In this document: positions 34,383-43,113 of the stretch, piece after piece
Layout: each line of letters opens with the position of its first letter
Position numbering within the stretch: the stretch's first letter is position 1
Source of the DNA: Streptomyces fodineus
Lineage (GTDB): Bacteria > Actinomycetota > Actinomycetes > Streptomycetales > Streptomycetaceae
Direction: 5' to 3'
Assembly: GCF_001735805.1 (NCBI RefSeq)
Contig: NZ_CP017248.1
Location: forward strand, 6,758,001-6,822,000
DNA length: 64,000 nucleotides
Made by a program: the position numbers and the translations under genes
The notes under the pieces: generated by a model
The model's input: only the letters and a program-made list of their open reading frames with translations
Databases searched by the model: none
Told to the model about the DNA's origin: nothing

Positions 34383-35333
34383 GTGTATCCAGGCCAGCAG
34401 CCAGGGCCGTACGGCCAGCAGCAGCTGGCGGGTCCGTACGGCCAGCAGCAGCCGACGGGTCCGTACGGGCAGCCGCCGCAGTACCAACAGCCGTATCCGC
34501 AGCAGCCTTACGCGCCGCAGCAACCGTATCCGCCACAGGGATACCCGCAGCAGCCGTACCCGCCGCAACAGCCCTACCCGCCCCAGCAGCCCTACCCGCC
34601 CCAGCAGGCCGCGCATGCGCCCGCCCAGCACCTCGACGAGGGCCGGATGCGGCTGGATCCGAACCTCACCCCGGCCCAGCGTGACCTCGCGCTGAAGATT
34701 CAGGCGAAGTCCAAGCCCATGGCGTACGGCATGGTGCTCGGCATCCCGCTCACCTTCGGCGGTGTCCACTACGGGCTCACGCAGAAGCCCCTCGGATTTC
34801 TCGTGGCGCTCGCCGGACTGGCCCTGCTGGCCTTCGGCGTCTTCTCGCTGATGCAGATGCGGGCCCTCAAGCGGCAGCTGCGGCTGATCACGGCGGACGC
34901 CTGGCGCTCCCCGGCCGCGCATCTGCCGGGCGCCCGCAAGGCCGCGACGCAGGCCGCCTACCTCAACGGCCTGCTGGTCCTGCTCTCCCTCGCCGCGACC
35001 GGCTACCTGCTCTACAAGGGCGCCGGCTGGGGCGCGTACGGCAACTCCCTCGGCTTCGGCGCGCTTTCGCTGGGCGCGGCCTTGCCGTTCGGGATGGCGC
35101 TGGCCGCCGCGACCACCATCCCCCAGCTGCTTCAGGTGATTCCGGCCGGCGCGAAGGTGGGGCGGAGCCTGTACTCGATCATCTTTGTGCTGGCCACGAC
35201 GGTCACCGGTGAGGGCATCAAGGGCGGCTCGGCGGGACCGATCGTGGCCGGGGGCGCCACCCTGCTGATCTGCGGTGGCGCGATGTCCCTGCTGGGCAAC
35301 GCGACGAAGCGGATGCGGGGCGAGACCTCTTAA
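34383..35333 (+). CDS. Membrane protein with Gln/Pro/Tyr-rich N-terminal tail
   Basis: A 316-residue protein of unknown function. The first 75 residues repeat PYGQQQ and QQPYPPQ steps. About five hydrophobic segments follow, from AYGMVLGIPLTFGGVHYGL to GPIVAGGATLLICGGAMSLL. Such PYPP/QQ-rich tails are common on actinobacterial membrane proteins and are probably cytosolic and flexible. GTG 34383 follows GGGGGAGAG. Upstream codons lack family-like sequence. Its stop overlaps the stop of the convergent aldose epimerase by 3 bp (35331-35333). Confidence 0.7.
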   Translation: MYPGQQPGPYGQQQLAGPYGQQQPTGPYGQPPQYQQPYPQQPYAPQQPYPPQGYPQQPYPPQQPYPPQQPYPPQQAAHAPAQHLDEGRMRLDPNLTPAQRDLALKIQAKSKPMAYGMVLGIPLTFGGVHYGLTQKPLGFLVALAGLALLAFGVFSLMQMRALKRQLRLITADAWRSPAAHLPGARKAATQAAYLNGLLVLLSLAATGYLLYKGAGWGAYGNSLGFGALSLGAALPFGMALAAATTIPQLLQVIPAGAKVGRSLYSIIFVLATTVTGEGIKGGSAGPIVAGGATLLICGGAMSLLGNATKRMRGETS

Positions 35334-36304
35334 CGGACCCCGAACCCGTACACCGTCTCCGACCTGAAGACCTCGCCCGGTCGCAGCACCGTGCCCGGGA
35401 ACTCCGGCCGGTTCGGCGAGTCCGGGAAGTGCTGGGTCTCCAAGGCGACGCCGTCGCCCGGAGCGAACGGTTCCGTCAGATGCTCGGCGGTGTACAGCTG
35501 GAGGCCCGGCTCCGTCGTGGCCAGGGTCAGGGTGCGGCCGGAGGCCGGGTCGTGGAGTTCGGCGACCTCCGCCGGGGTGGCCGTCACGCCCTTGTCCAGG
35601 ACGAAGTTGTGGTCGTAGCCCGAGCCGATCTTGCGCGACGTGCGGAAGTCGAAACGGGAGCCGGTCACGTCCTGCAGGGCACCCGTCGGGATCAGGTCCG
35701 CGTCGACCGGAGTGAAGCGGGAGGCGGCGAGGCGCAGTTCGTGGCCGCCCGCATGGCCCGTGCCGGCCAGGTTGAAGTAGCTGTGGTTGGTGAGGTTGAT
35801 CACGGTCGGCGAGTCCGTGACCGCCTCGTAGGCGATCCGCAGGGCGCCGGAGGCGTCCAGCGTGTACGTCGCCGACACCTCGAGGCGGCCCGGGAAGCCC
35901 TCCTCCCCGTGCGGGCTCACCCGGCGCAGCCGCACCCCGTGCCGCCCGGCGGGCTCCGCGGCCCACACCCGCTTGTCGAAGCCGCGCACGCCGCCGTGCA
36001 GGGAGTTCGGGCCGCTGTTCGGCTCCAGGGCGTAGACCCCGCCGTCCAGCGGGAACCGGGCGTGGGCGATCCGGTTGGCGTACCGGCCGACCAGGGCGCC
36101 GAAGTACGGCTCCGGGTGCGCGAGATAGCCGTCCAGTCCGGGGAAGCCCAGCACCACGTCCGCCGTCCGGCCCTCCCGGTCCGGCACCTGAACCGACCGC
36201 ACGATCCCGCCGTACGTCAGGACCTCCACGCGTGTCCCGGCGCGGTCCAGCGTCCAGCGGTGGACCGCGGTGCCGTCGGAAAGTGTGCCGAAAAGTTCGC
36301 TCAT
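35330..36304 (-). CDS. Cytosolic aldose 1-epimerase
   Basis: A 324-residue mutarotase starting MSELFGTLSDGTAVHRW, with no signal peptide. Family motifs GRYANRIAHARF, NSLHGGVRGFDKRVW, NLTNHSYFNLAGTG, DHNFVLDKG and ALETQHFPDSPNRPEFPG are complete. It resembles the exported epimerase at 14370-15521 closely over the whole catalytic domain, so the two are paralogues for the outside and inside of the cell. It is a single leftward gene. A longer upstream frame overlaps the SGNH gene and is not the real start. Confidence 0.92.
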   Translation of the reverse strand: MSELFGTLSDGTAVHRWTLDRAGTRVEVLTYGGIVRSVQVPDREGRTADVVLGFPGLDGYLAHPEPYFGALVGRYANRIAHARFPLDGGVYALEPNSGPNSLHGGVRGFDKRVWAAEPAGRHGVRLRRVSPHGEEGFPGRLEVSATYTLDASGALRIAYEAVTDSPTVINLTNHSYFNLAGTGHAGGHELRLAASRFTPVDADLIPTGALQDVTGSRFDFRTSRKIGSGYDHNFVLDKGVTATPAEVAELHDPASGRTLTLATTEPGLQLYTAEHLTEPFAPGDGVALETQHFPDSPNRPEFPGTVLRPGEVFRSETVYGFGVR

Positions 36305-36330
36305 GTGGAGAATTTTAGGCGATCGGTGCC

Positions 36331-37218
36331 CTACGCGACCGGACCGGCCGCGGTGATCGTCCGGTACGCGATCGCCGCGAGCCGGGCCTGGCCGTCCTTG
36401 CTGGGGTGGAACCAGTCCCAGTGGCTGAGCTGGTCGGTGCCGAAGCGGTAGTCGTAGACCGCGCCTCCGTCGAAGCGGCATCGGCTGTCCTTGGCGCAGA
36501 CCTCCTTCAGCACCCTGTTGTACTCCACCACCCGCTGCTGCACCTTCTCCCGGCGCAGCGTCGCCGCGCCCGTCAGATCGTCCGCGTCGGACAGCATCGA
36601 CGGGCAGATGCCGAGTTTCCACACCTCCTTGCCCAGCGGATTGGTCCGCCCCTGCGACCACAGCCGCTTCAGGTTCGGCACGCTCGCCACGTACACCTGC
36701 GTCCTCGGCGACGCCGCACGCAGCGTGTGCAGCGCCTCCTCGAAGTCCGCGCGGAAGTCGCTCACCGAGGTCATCGCCCGCGCCGAGGACCGGCAGGCGT
36801 CGTTCGCGCCCACCATCACCGTCACCAACTGCGGGCCGCGCCCCGCCGCCTGGGACATCTGGTCCGGCAGGTCCGCCATACGGGCGCCGGTCACCGCGTA
36901 GTTCCAGCTGCGCTCCGCCGCGCCCGCCACCCCGAGCAGCCGCACCGCGAGGCTGTCGACCTTGGCGTCACTGCCCGTCGCCCAGGACACCTCGGGGCAG
37001 TCCGACAGGACCGTGCAGGCGTCGAAGCCGCGGGTGATGGAGTCGCCGACCGCGGCGATCGAGTCCGGGCGGGGGTTCCACAGCGGCGCGGGTCTGGCGG
37101 CGCGCGCCTTGGTGCCCCCGGGCGAGCTCCCGCCCCCGGCATCGCATCCGGCGACGCCGAGCACGGCGGCCGTCACGACGGCGAGGCCGGCTCGCGCACG
37201 GCTGCTCGGCTTCCGCAT
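36331..37218 (-). CDS. SGNH/GDSL-family hydrolase lipoprotein
   Basis: A 295-residue exported esterase-like protein. The signal ends in VLGVAGCDAGG, so it is probably lipidated. The SGNH blocks are AAVGDSITRGF (Ser), the Gly/Asn blocks around YAVTGARMADL and VMVGANDACRS, and the C-terminal HWDWFHPSKDG (Asp-x-x-His-like). It matches the Streptomyces secreted SGNH group that deacylates or cleaves esters outside the cell. Substrate unknown. A hairpin (37243-37259) lies 25 nt before the ATG. It ends 26 bp before the epimerase start, so co-transcription with it is possible. Confidence 0.87.
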   Translation of the reverse strand: MRKPSSRARAGLAVVTAAVLGVAGCDAGGGSSPGGTKARAARPAPLWNPRPDSIAAVGDSITRGFDACTVLSDCPEVSWATGSDAKVDSLAVRLLGVAGAAERSWNYAVTGARMADLPDQMSQAAGRGPQLVTVMVGANDACRSSARAMTSVSDFRADFEEALHTLRAASPRTQVYVASVPNLKRLWSQGRTNPLGKEVWKLGICPSMLSDADDLTGAATLRREKVQQRVVEYNRVLKEVCAKDSRCRFDGGAVYDYRFGTDQLSHWDWFHPSKDGQARLAAIAYRTITAAGPVA

Positions 37219-37242
37219 CCCTGCTGGTCCCCTCGTCGTCGA

Positions 37243-37259
37243 ACCCGGTGCCACCGGGT
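37243..37259 (-). other. Small leader hairpin before the SGNH gene
   Basis: ACCCGGT (37243-37249) pairs with ACCGGGT (37253-37259) over a 3-nt loop. It sits in the 275-bp divergent region with DUF3145. No recognised riboswitch motif was seen. Confidence 0.35.
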
Positions 37260-37493
37260 CTTCGTTTCTGCTTCCCCCCATAACAACGTGCGAGGGTTCC
37301 CGAGCGGGCGCCTTGGAACGGAGCACCCCCGTACAAGCGTCCCCCTGGGTGAATGGCGGGGGTTTCCTGACACGGGGACCGACGGTACGTCACACTCCTT
37401 GCACCGCCGCAGGGTAGCCTCGCCATCAGCGCGGCCGTCGTGCCACTGCCGCCAGCCAGTCCGCAAGATGTCCCGCTCTGCCCGGAGGTTCCG

Positions 37494-37988
37494 GTGACGA
37501 CACGTGGAGTTCTGTACGTGCACTCCGCGCCGCGCGCGCTGTGCCCGCACGTCGAGTGGGCCGTCGCCGGGGTGCTCGGTACGCGCGTCAACCTCGACTG
37601 GATCCGGCAGCCCGCGGCCCCCGGCACCTGGCGCTCGGAGTTCTCCTGGCAGGGCGAGGCCGGTACGGCGTCCAAGCTGGCCTCCGCGCTGCGCGGCTGG
37701 CACCTGCTCCGTTTCGAGGTCACCGCCGAGCCCTGCCCGACCGCCGAGGGCGAGCGCTACAGCTGCACCCCCGACCTCGGCATCTTCCACGCCGTCACCG
37801 GCATCCACGGCGACATCCTCATCCCCGAGGACCGCCTGCGCGCGGCGCTGACGCGCTCTCAGCGGGGAGAGACGGACCTGGAGGCCGAGATCGCCAAGCT
37901 CCTGGGCAAGCCGTGGGACGACGAACTGGAGCCGTTCCGCTATGCGGGAGAGGGAGCGCCGGTGCGCTGGCTGCACCAGGTGGTGTGA
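37494..37988 (+). CDS. DUF3145 protein
   Basis: A 164-residue actinobacterial protein beginning TTRGVLYVHSAPRALCPHVEWAV, a strongly conserved start in this family. Further conserved parts are CTPDLGIFHAVTGIHGDIL and KPWDDELEPFRYAGEG. It is cytosolic, and no function has been shown that I know of. GTG 37494 follows GGAGG by 5 nt, which settles the start. The gene stands just before a strong bidirectional terminator and the convergent fab operon. Confidence 0.9.
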   Translation: MTTRGVLYVHSAPRALCPHVEWAVAGVLGTRVNLDWIRQPAAPGTWRSEFSWQGEAGTASKLASALRGWHLLRFEVTAEPCPTAEGERYSCTPDLGIFHAVTGIHGDILIPEDRLRAALTRSQRGETDLEAEIAKLLGKPWDDELEPFRYAGEGAPVRWLHQVV

Positions 37989-38006
37989 GTTTCCGTATCC
38001 GGGCAC

Positions 38007-38044
38007 GAGTGAGGGCCCCTGCCGTCCGGCAGGGGCCCTCACTC
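38007..38044. terminator. Strong bidirectional terminator between DUF3145 and fabF
   Basis: A perfect 17-bp stem (38007-38023 with 38028-38044) with loop GTCC lies between the two convergent stops. It can end transcripts from both sides. Confidence 0.9.
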
Positions 38045-38050
38045 ACGTTC

Positions 38051-39322
38051 TCAGATGGTCCGGAACGCCAGGACCACGTTGTGCCCGCCGAAGCCGAACG
38101 AGTCGTTCAGCGCGGCGATACGGCCCTCGACGGGAAGCTTGCGGGCCTCGCCCCGGACGATGTCGGCGTTGGCCTCCGCCTCGGCGTCGATGTTCTCGAC
38201 GTTGATCGTCGGCGGCGCCACCCGGTGGTACAGCGCGAGCACGGTCGCGACCGACTCCACACCGCCCGCGCCACCGAGCAGATGCCCGGTCATCGACTTG
38301 GTCGCGGACACCGCGAAGTGGTCCGCGTCGTCGCCGAACACCTTGCGCAGCGCCTTCAGCTCGGCGATGTCACCGGCCGGCGTCGACGTGGCGTGCGCGT
38401 TGACGTGCACGATCTCGGCCGGGTCCAGGTGGGTGTTGTCCAGCAGGTTCTGCAGCGCGTGCGAGATGCCGCGGCCCTCCGGCTCCGGCTGCACGATGTC
38501 GTGGCTGTCGGCGGAGATGCCCTGCCCGACCGCCTCGGCGTACACCCGCGCCCCGCGCTTGGCGGCGTGCTCGGCGGACTCCAGGACGAGCACACCGGCG
38601 CCCTCGCCGAGGACGAAGCCGTCGCGGTCGACGTCGTAGGGACGCGAGGCACCCTGCGGGTTCTCGTTGTTCTTGGACATCGCCATCATGTTGCCGAACG
38701 CGGCGATCGGCAGCGGGTGGATGGCCGCCTCCGTACCGCCGGCGACGACGACGTCGGCGCGGCCGGTGCGGATCATCTCGATGGCGTAGCCGATGGCCTC
38801 GGCGCCCGAGGCGCACGCGGAGACCGGCGTGTGCACGCCCGCACGGGCGCCCACGAGCAGGCCCACGTTGGCCGAGGGGCTGTTCGGCATCAGCATGGGA
38901 ACGGTGTGCGGGGAGACGCGGCGGACGCCCTTCTCCTTGAGCACGTCGTACTGGTCGAGCAGCGTCGTCACGCCACCGATGCCGGAGGCGATGACGGCGC
39001 CGAGACGGTCCGGGTCGACGCTGCCGTCCTCACCGGCCTTCCCGGTGAAGCCCGCGTCCTTCCAGGCCTCCTGAGTGGCGATCAGCGCGAACTGCGCCGA
39101 ACGGTCCAGCTTGCGGGCCTGCGGCCGCGGGATGACCTCGGTGGGCTCCACGGCGACCGGAGCCGCGATACGGACGGCCTGCTCGGCCGCCCACTCCTGC
39201 TCCAGGGGCTTGACACCGGACTTGCCGGCGATCAGACCCTCCCAGGTCGAGGCTGCGTCGCCACCCAGCGGTGTGGTTGCGCCGATACCGGTGACGACCA
39301 CGGTGCGATTGGTCGGGCTCAC
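38051..39322 (-). CDS. fabF: 3-oxoacyl-ACP synthase II
   Basis: A 423-residue condensing enzyme that elongates acyl-ACP with malonyl-ACP in cytosolic type II fatty acid synthesis. The catalytic triad is Cys170 (VSACASGAEAIG), His310 (VNAHATSTPAGD) and His347 (KSMTGHLLGGAG). The C-terminal NDSFGFGGHNVVLAF is typical of FabF. Length is normal. It is the last gene of fabD-fabH-acpP-fabF, 85 bp after acpP, and ends at a strong terminator. GTG start. Confidence 0.97.
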   Translation of the reverse strand: MSPTNRTVVVTGIGATTPLGGDAASTWEGLIAGKSGVKPLEQEWAAEQAVRIAAPVAVEPTEVIPRPQARKLDRSAQFALIATQEAWKDAGFTGKAGEDGSVDPDRLGAVIASGIGGVTTLLDQYDVLKEKGVRRVSPHTVPMLMPNSPSANVGLLVGARAGVHTPVSACASGAEAIGYAIEMIRTGRADVVVAGGTEAAIHPLPIAAFGNMMAMSKNNENPQGASRPYDVDRDGFVLGEGAGVLVLESAEHAAKRGARVYAEAVGQGISADSHDIVQPEPEGRGISHALQNLLDNTHLDPAEIVHVNAHATSTPAGDIAELKALRKVFGDDADHFAVSATKSMTGHLLGGAGGVESVATVLALYHRVAPPTINVENIDAEAEANADIVRGEARKLPVEGRIAALNDSFGFGGHNVVLAFRTI

Positions 39323-39407
39323 GGGAATTCTTTCTCCAACGGATGCGGGATTCTACGGCGCCACCGCCGGGTGGCGGGGCCTTGCAGCCTGGGGCCTAAG
39401 GGGTGGC

Positions 39408-39656
39408 TCAGGCCTGGTGCTTGAGGATGTAGTCGGTCGCGTCACCGACGGTCTTGAGGTTCTTGACGTCCTCGTCCGGGATCTTCACGTCGAAGCGCTC
39501 CTCGGCGGCGACGACGACCTCGACCATGGACAGCGAGTCGACGTCCAGGTCGTCGGTGAAGGACTTGTCCAGCTGGACGTCCTCGGTGGGGATCCCGGCG
39601 ATCTCGTTCACGATCTCGGCGAGACCGGCGACGATCTCTTCCTGAGTGGCGGCCAT
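39408..39656 (-). CDS. acpP: Acyl carrier protein
   Basis: An 82-residue acidic four-helix protein. Ser41 in DVDSLSMVE is the 4'-phosphopantetheine site. ATG 39656 gives the usual ACP length. A longer frame starting 42 nt upstream is unlikely. It sits between fabH and fabF, so it is the primary fatty-acid carrier and not a polyketide one. Confidence 0.97.
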   Translation of the reverse strand: MAATQEEIVAGLAEIVNEIAGIPTEDVQLDKSFTDDLDVDSLSMVEVVVAAEERFDVKIPDEDVKNLKTVGDATDYILKHQA

Positions 39657-39737
39657 GTCAGGCGCTCCTTCTTCGATGTTCCAGACGGTTTGTGGCAATT
39701 GCAGCCGTGCCCGATCACGAGATCCGGCACGGAGTGC

Positions 39738-40769
39738 CTAGGGGAGGGTAACGACCGTGGCGGCGTAGACGAGACCCGCCCCGAATCCGATGACGAGCGC
39801 GGTGTCGCCGCTCTTCGCCTCCCCGGTCGCCAGAAGCCGCTCCATCGCGAGCGGAATCGAGGCGGCCGAGGTGTTGCCGGTGGTGCGGATGTCCCGGGCG
39901 ACCGTGACATGCTCCGGCAGTTTGAGGGTCTTCACCATCGAGTCGATGATCCGCACATTGGCCTGGTGCGGGATGAAGACGTCCAGGTCGTCCGGGGTGA
40001 TCCCGGCCGCGTCCAGCGCCTGCTGGGCGACCTTCGCCATCTCGAACACGGCCCAGCGGAACACCGCCTGGCCTTCCTGCGTGATCGCGGGGAACTTGAC
40101 GTTGCCCTCGCTGTCCAGGGGCAGCGCGCCGACGTCACCGATGTGGAACCGGTTCCAGGGGACGGTCTGCTTGATCGTTTCGGCCTTGTCGCCCTCGGAA
40201 CCCCACACGGTCGGGCCGATCCCCGGCTCCTGCGCGGGGCCCACGATGACCGCGCCGGCGCCGTCGCCGAACAGGAAGGCCGTGGCCCGGTCCTCCAGGT
40301 CGGTCAGGTCGCTGAGCCGCTCCACGCCGATGACGAGCACGTACTCGGCGGAACCTTCCACCACCATGCCCTTGGCGAGGGTCAGGCCGTAGCCGAAGCC
40401 CGCGCAGCCGGCCGAGATGTCGAAGGCGGCGGCCTTGTCCGTGCCCAGCTTGTCGGCGATCTCGGTGGCGACGGCCGGGGTCTGGCTGAAGTGCGACACG
40501 GTCGAGACGACCACGGCACCGATGCGCTCGGCGTCGATGCCGGCGTCCGCGATCGCCTTGCCGGAGGCCTCGATCGCCATCGCGGCCACGGTCTCCTCGG
40601 GACCGGCCCAGTGCCGGGTCTCGATGCCGGAGCGCGAGCGGATCCACTCGTCGGACGAGTCGATCTTCTCGAGGATCACCTCGTTGGGCACCACCCGCGT
40701 CGGCCGGTAGCCGCCGACACCGAGGATGCGCGCATACGGGGCGCCCTTGCTGGGCTTGATCTTTGCCAT
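39738..40769 (-). CDS. fabH: 3-oxoacyl-ACP synthase III
   Basis: A 343-residue initiation enzyme that condenses a short or branched acyl-CoA with malonyl-ACP. The triad is Cys122 (ISAGCAGFGYG), His268 (IPHQANVRI) and Asn299 (TTGNTSAAS). In Streptomyces FabH selects branched starters, which gives iso and anteiso fatty acids. It lies 10 bp after fabD. Confidence 0.97.
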   Translation of the reverse strand: MAKIKPSKGAPYARILGVGGYRPTRVVPNEVILEKIDSSDEWIRSRSGIETRHWAGPEETVAAMAIEASGKAIADAGIDAERIGAVVVSTVSHFSQTPAVATEIADKLGTDKAAAFDISAGCAGFGYGLTLAKGMVVEGSAEYVLVIGVERLSDLTDLEDRATAFLFGDGAGAVIVGPAQEPGIGPTVWGSEGDKAETIKQTVPWNRFHIGDVGALPLDSEGNVKFPAITQEGQAVFRWAVFEMAKVAQQALDAAGITPDDLDVFIPHQANVRIIDSMVKTLKLPEHVTVARDIRTTGNTSAASIPLAMERLLATGEAKSGDTALVIGFGAGLVYAATVVTLP

Positions 40770-40779
40770 GTACGGCTCC

Positions 40780-41739
40780 TTAGGCGTCGGCGCTCGCGGC
40801 GTCAGCGGCAGAATCGGCTGCTGCTGCGATGAGCGCGCGGGCCGCGTCGAGGTCGTCGGGGGTCTTCAGGGCCAGCGTCTTGACGCCGGGCAGCGCGCGC
40901 TTGGCCAGGCCGGTCAGCGTGCCGCCCGGGCACACCTCGACGAGCGCGGTGACGCCCAGCTCCTTGAAGGTCTCCATGCACAGGTCCCAGCGCACGGGGT
41001 TGGCGACCTGGCCGACCAGCCGCTGAAGCACCTCGGCGCCGGTCGCGACGGCCTGACCGTCCTTGTTGGAGACGTAACGGACCCTGGGGTCGGCCGGGGT
41101 CAGGTCCGCTGCGGCCTTGGCCAGCGTCTCCACGGCGGGAGCCATGTGGCGGGTGTGGAAGGCGCCGGCGACCTTCAGTGCGACGACCTTGCGGACGCCC
41201 TCGGGCTTGTCCTCGCTCAGCGCGGCGAGCTGCTCCAGCGTGCCCGCGGCGACGATCTGGCCCGCGCCGTTGATGTTCGCCGGGGTCAGGCCCAGCTTCT
41301 CCAGGTGCGCGAGGGAGGTCTCCGGGTCGCCGCCGAGCAGCGCCGACATGCCGGTCTCGGTGGTCGCGGCGGCTTCCGCCATCGCCAGCCCCCGCTTGCG
41401 GACCAGGCCCAGCGCGGCGGCCTCGTCCAGCACGCCCGCGAAGGCGGCGGCCGTGATCTCACCGACGCTGTGACCGGCGACGGCGCCGGGGGCGATCTCG
41501 CTGATGTCACCGAGTGCCGCGGCCGACAGGATTCCGGCGGCGACCAGCAGCGGCTGGGCCACCGCGGTGTCGCGGATGGCGTCGGCGTCGGCCTGGGTGC
41601 CGTAGTGCACCAGGTCCAGTCCGATGGCGTCCGACCACGCGGCGACGCGGTCCGCGGCACCGGGAAGGTCGAGCCAGGGAGTCAGGAAGCCGGGCGTCTG
41701 GGCGCCCTGGCCGGGAGCGACGAGTACGAGCACTCTCAC
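40780..41739 (-). CDS. fabD: Malonyl-CoA:ACP transacylase
   Basis: A 319-residue transacylase that loads malonyl groups on ACP for fatty-acid synthesis, and often also for polyketides. The Ser91 nucleophile is in GHSVGE, and the active-site His is in AGAFHTRHM. GTG 41739 (VRVLVLVAPGQGAQ) matches the family start and follows AAGAGAGAG. An upstream start at 41910 would run into fasR. First gene of the fab operon. An imperfect dyad about 60 bp upstream may be the FasR site. Confidence 0.96.
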   Translation of the reverse strand: MRVLVLVAPGQGAQTPGFLTPWLDLPGAADRVAAWSDAIGLDLVHYGTQADADAIRDTAVAQPLLVAAGILSAAALGDISEIAPGAVAGHSVGEITAAAFAGVLDEAAALGLVRKRGLAMAEAAATTETGMSALLGGDPETSLAHLEKLGLTPANINGAGQIVAAGTLEQLAALSEDKPEGVRKVVALKVAGAFHTRHMAPAVETLAKAAADLTPADPRVRYVSNKDGQAVATGAEVLQRLVGQVANPVRWDLCMETFKELGVTALVEVCPGGTLTGLAKRALPGVKTLALKTPDDLDAARALIAAAADSAADAASADA

Positions 41740-41799
41740 ACTCTCTCTTGGGGACGGCCGGGGCCGCCCGTGGGGACAGGGACGAAGAACACGAAGGGC

Positions 41800-41820
41800 T
41801 TTTGTGGGGCCCCGACAAAA
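41800..41820. promoter_or_regulatory. Dyad TTTTGT-N9-ACAAAA, candidate FasR operator
   Basis: Perfect 6-bp arms (41800-41805, 41815-41820) flank a GGGGCCCC core. It lies in the 83-bp gap between the fasR stop and fabD start. FasR is known to activate fabDHPF in S. coelicolor through the promoter region. Matching this dyad to it is my inference. A fasR terminator is less likely, since no T-run follows on the transcript. Confidence 0.5.
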
Positions 41821-41822
41821 CC

Positions 41823-43040
41823 CTATGTCTGGGTCTCGCCGTCGGCCAGACGCCCGAGGATGAGGGCGATCCGCAATGTGAAGGCGGATCGTACATCCGA
41901 AGGTGACCATCCGGTGACGTCAGTCACACGTCGGAGCCGGTAGCGCACGGTGTTCGGGTGAACGAAGAGCATCCGGGCCGCGCCTTCCAGACTGCTCGCC
42001 TGCTCCAGGTAGACACTCAGGGTTTCCAGCAGCGCGGACCCCGCTTCCTCCAGCGGTCTGTAGATCTCCTCCACCAGCTGCTCGCGGGCGCTCGGATCGC
42101 CCGCGATCGCGCGCTCCGGCAGCAGATCGTCCGCCAGCACCGGCCGCGGGGCGTCCTGCCAGGCGGAACACGCCTTCAGGCCCGCGGCGGCGGCCTGCGC
42201 GGACCGCGTGGCGGCCAGCAGATCGGTGACGACGGGCCCCGCGACGACCGGCCCGGCGGCAAAGGGCCCGATGAGCGACTTGGCCACGGCCAGCGGATTG
42301 GAACTGCCCCCCGCGATGACGACGAGCCGGTCCCCGAGAACCCCGGTGAGCACCTGGAGCTTGGCATGCCGGGCGGCCCGCCGGATGGCCTCGACGGTCA
42401 GCTCGCTGTCCCCGTCCGGCGCGGTCCCGAGCACGACGCACACATGCTCCGGCGAGTTCCACCCGAGCGCCGCGGCCCGGCTCACGGCCCCTTCGTCCGC
42501 CTCCCCGCTCAGTACGGCGTTCACCACGAGGGACTCCAGCCGTGCGTCCCAGGCACCGCGTGCCTCGGCGGCCTGGGCGTACACCTGCGCGGTGGCGAAG
42601 GCGATCTCCCGCGCGTACACGAGCAGCGCCTCCCGCAGCACGCGCTCGTCCCCGGGGGCGGCGACCTCGTCGATCGCGCTCTCCATGACCTCGATGGTGG
42701 TGCGCACCATCTCCACGGTCTGCCGGAGCGTGATGGCCCGGGTCAGCTCGCGCGGCGCGGTCCCGAACACATCGGTGGAGATCGCCTGGGGGGCGTCCGG
42801 GTGCCGGAACCACTCGGTGAAGGCCGCGATGCCCGCCTGGGCGACCAGCCCGATCCAGGAACGGTTCTCCGGGGGCATGGCCCGGTACCACGGCAGGGTC
42901 TCGTCCATGCGCGCGATGGCCTGCGCGGCGAGGGACCCGGAGGACTTCTCCAGCCGCCTGAGGGTCGCGGCATGCGGGTGGACGTCGCGCGGGTGGCGAT
43001 CGGCGTGGGGTTCGCTGCTGCGGGATTCGGGTTCGGGCAC
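41823..43040 (-). CDS. fasR: Fatty-acid synthase activator FasR (PucR-type regulator)
   Basis: A 405-residue regulator. The N-terminal part is sensory, the middle is GGDEF-like/PucR-type, and the C-terminal helix-turn-helix is SSLEGAARMLFVHPNTVRYRL with RRVTDVTGWSP. Placement directly upstream of fabD-fabH-acpP-fabF in the same direction is the S. coelicolor fasR locus (SCO2386, from memory), where it activates this operon. GTG start. The 83-bp gap before fabD leaves room for an own fab promoter. Confidence 0.93.
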   Translation of the reverse strand: MPEPESRSSEPHADRHPRDVHPHAATLRRLEKSSGSLAAQAIARMDETLPWYRAMPPENRSWIGLVAQAGIAAFTEWFRHPDAPQAISTDVFGTAPRELTRAITLRQTVEMVRTTIEVMESAIDEVAAPGDERVLREALLVYAREIAFATAQVYAQAAEARGAWDARLESLVVNAVLSGEADEGAVSRAAALGWNSPEHVCVVLGTAPDGDSELTVEAIRRAARHAKLQVLTGVLGDRLVVIAGGSSNPLAVAKSLIGPFAAGPVVAGPVVTDLLAATRSAQAAAAGLKACSAWQDAPRPVLADDLLPERAIAGDPSAREQLVEEIYRPLEEAGSALLETLSVYLEQASSLEGAARMLFVHPNTVRYRLRRVTDVTGWSPSDVRSAFTLRIALILGRLADGETQT

Positions 43041-43113
43041 GGGACAAGACTGCCTTATCGGGCCGGGACCGTGTGCCGCCGGGTCACGGGTGAGGTCTAC
43101 GGTGGTTCCCGTG

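Noticed and set aside
40780..41910. FabD starting at 41910
   Set aside because: The extension is unlike FabD, overlaps fasR and the candidate operator, and GTG 41739 gives the conserved N-terminus.
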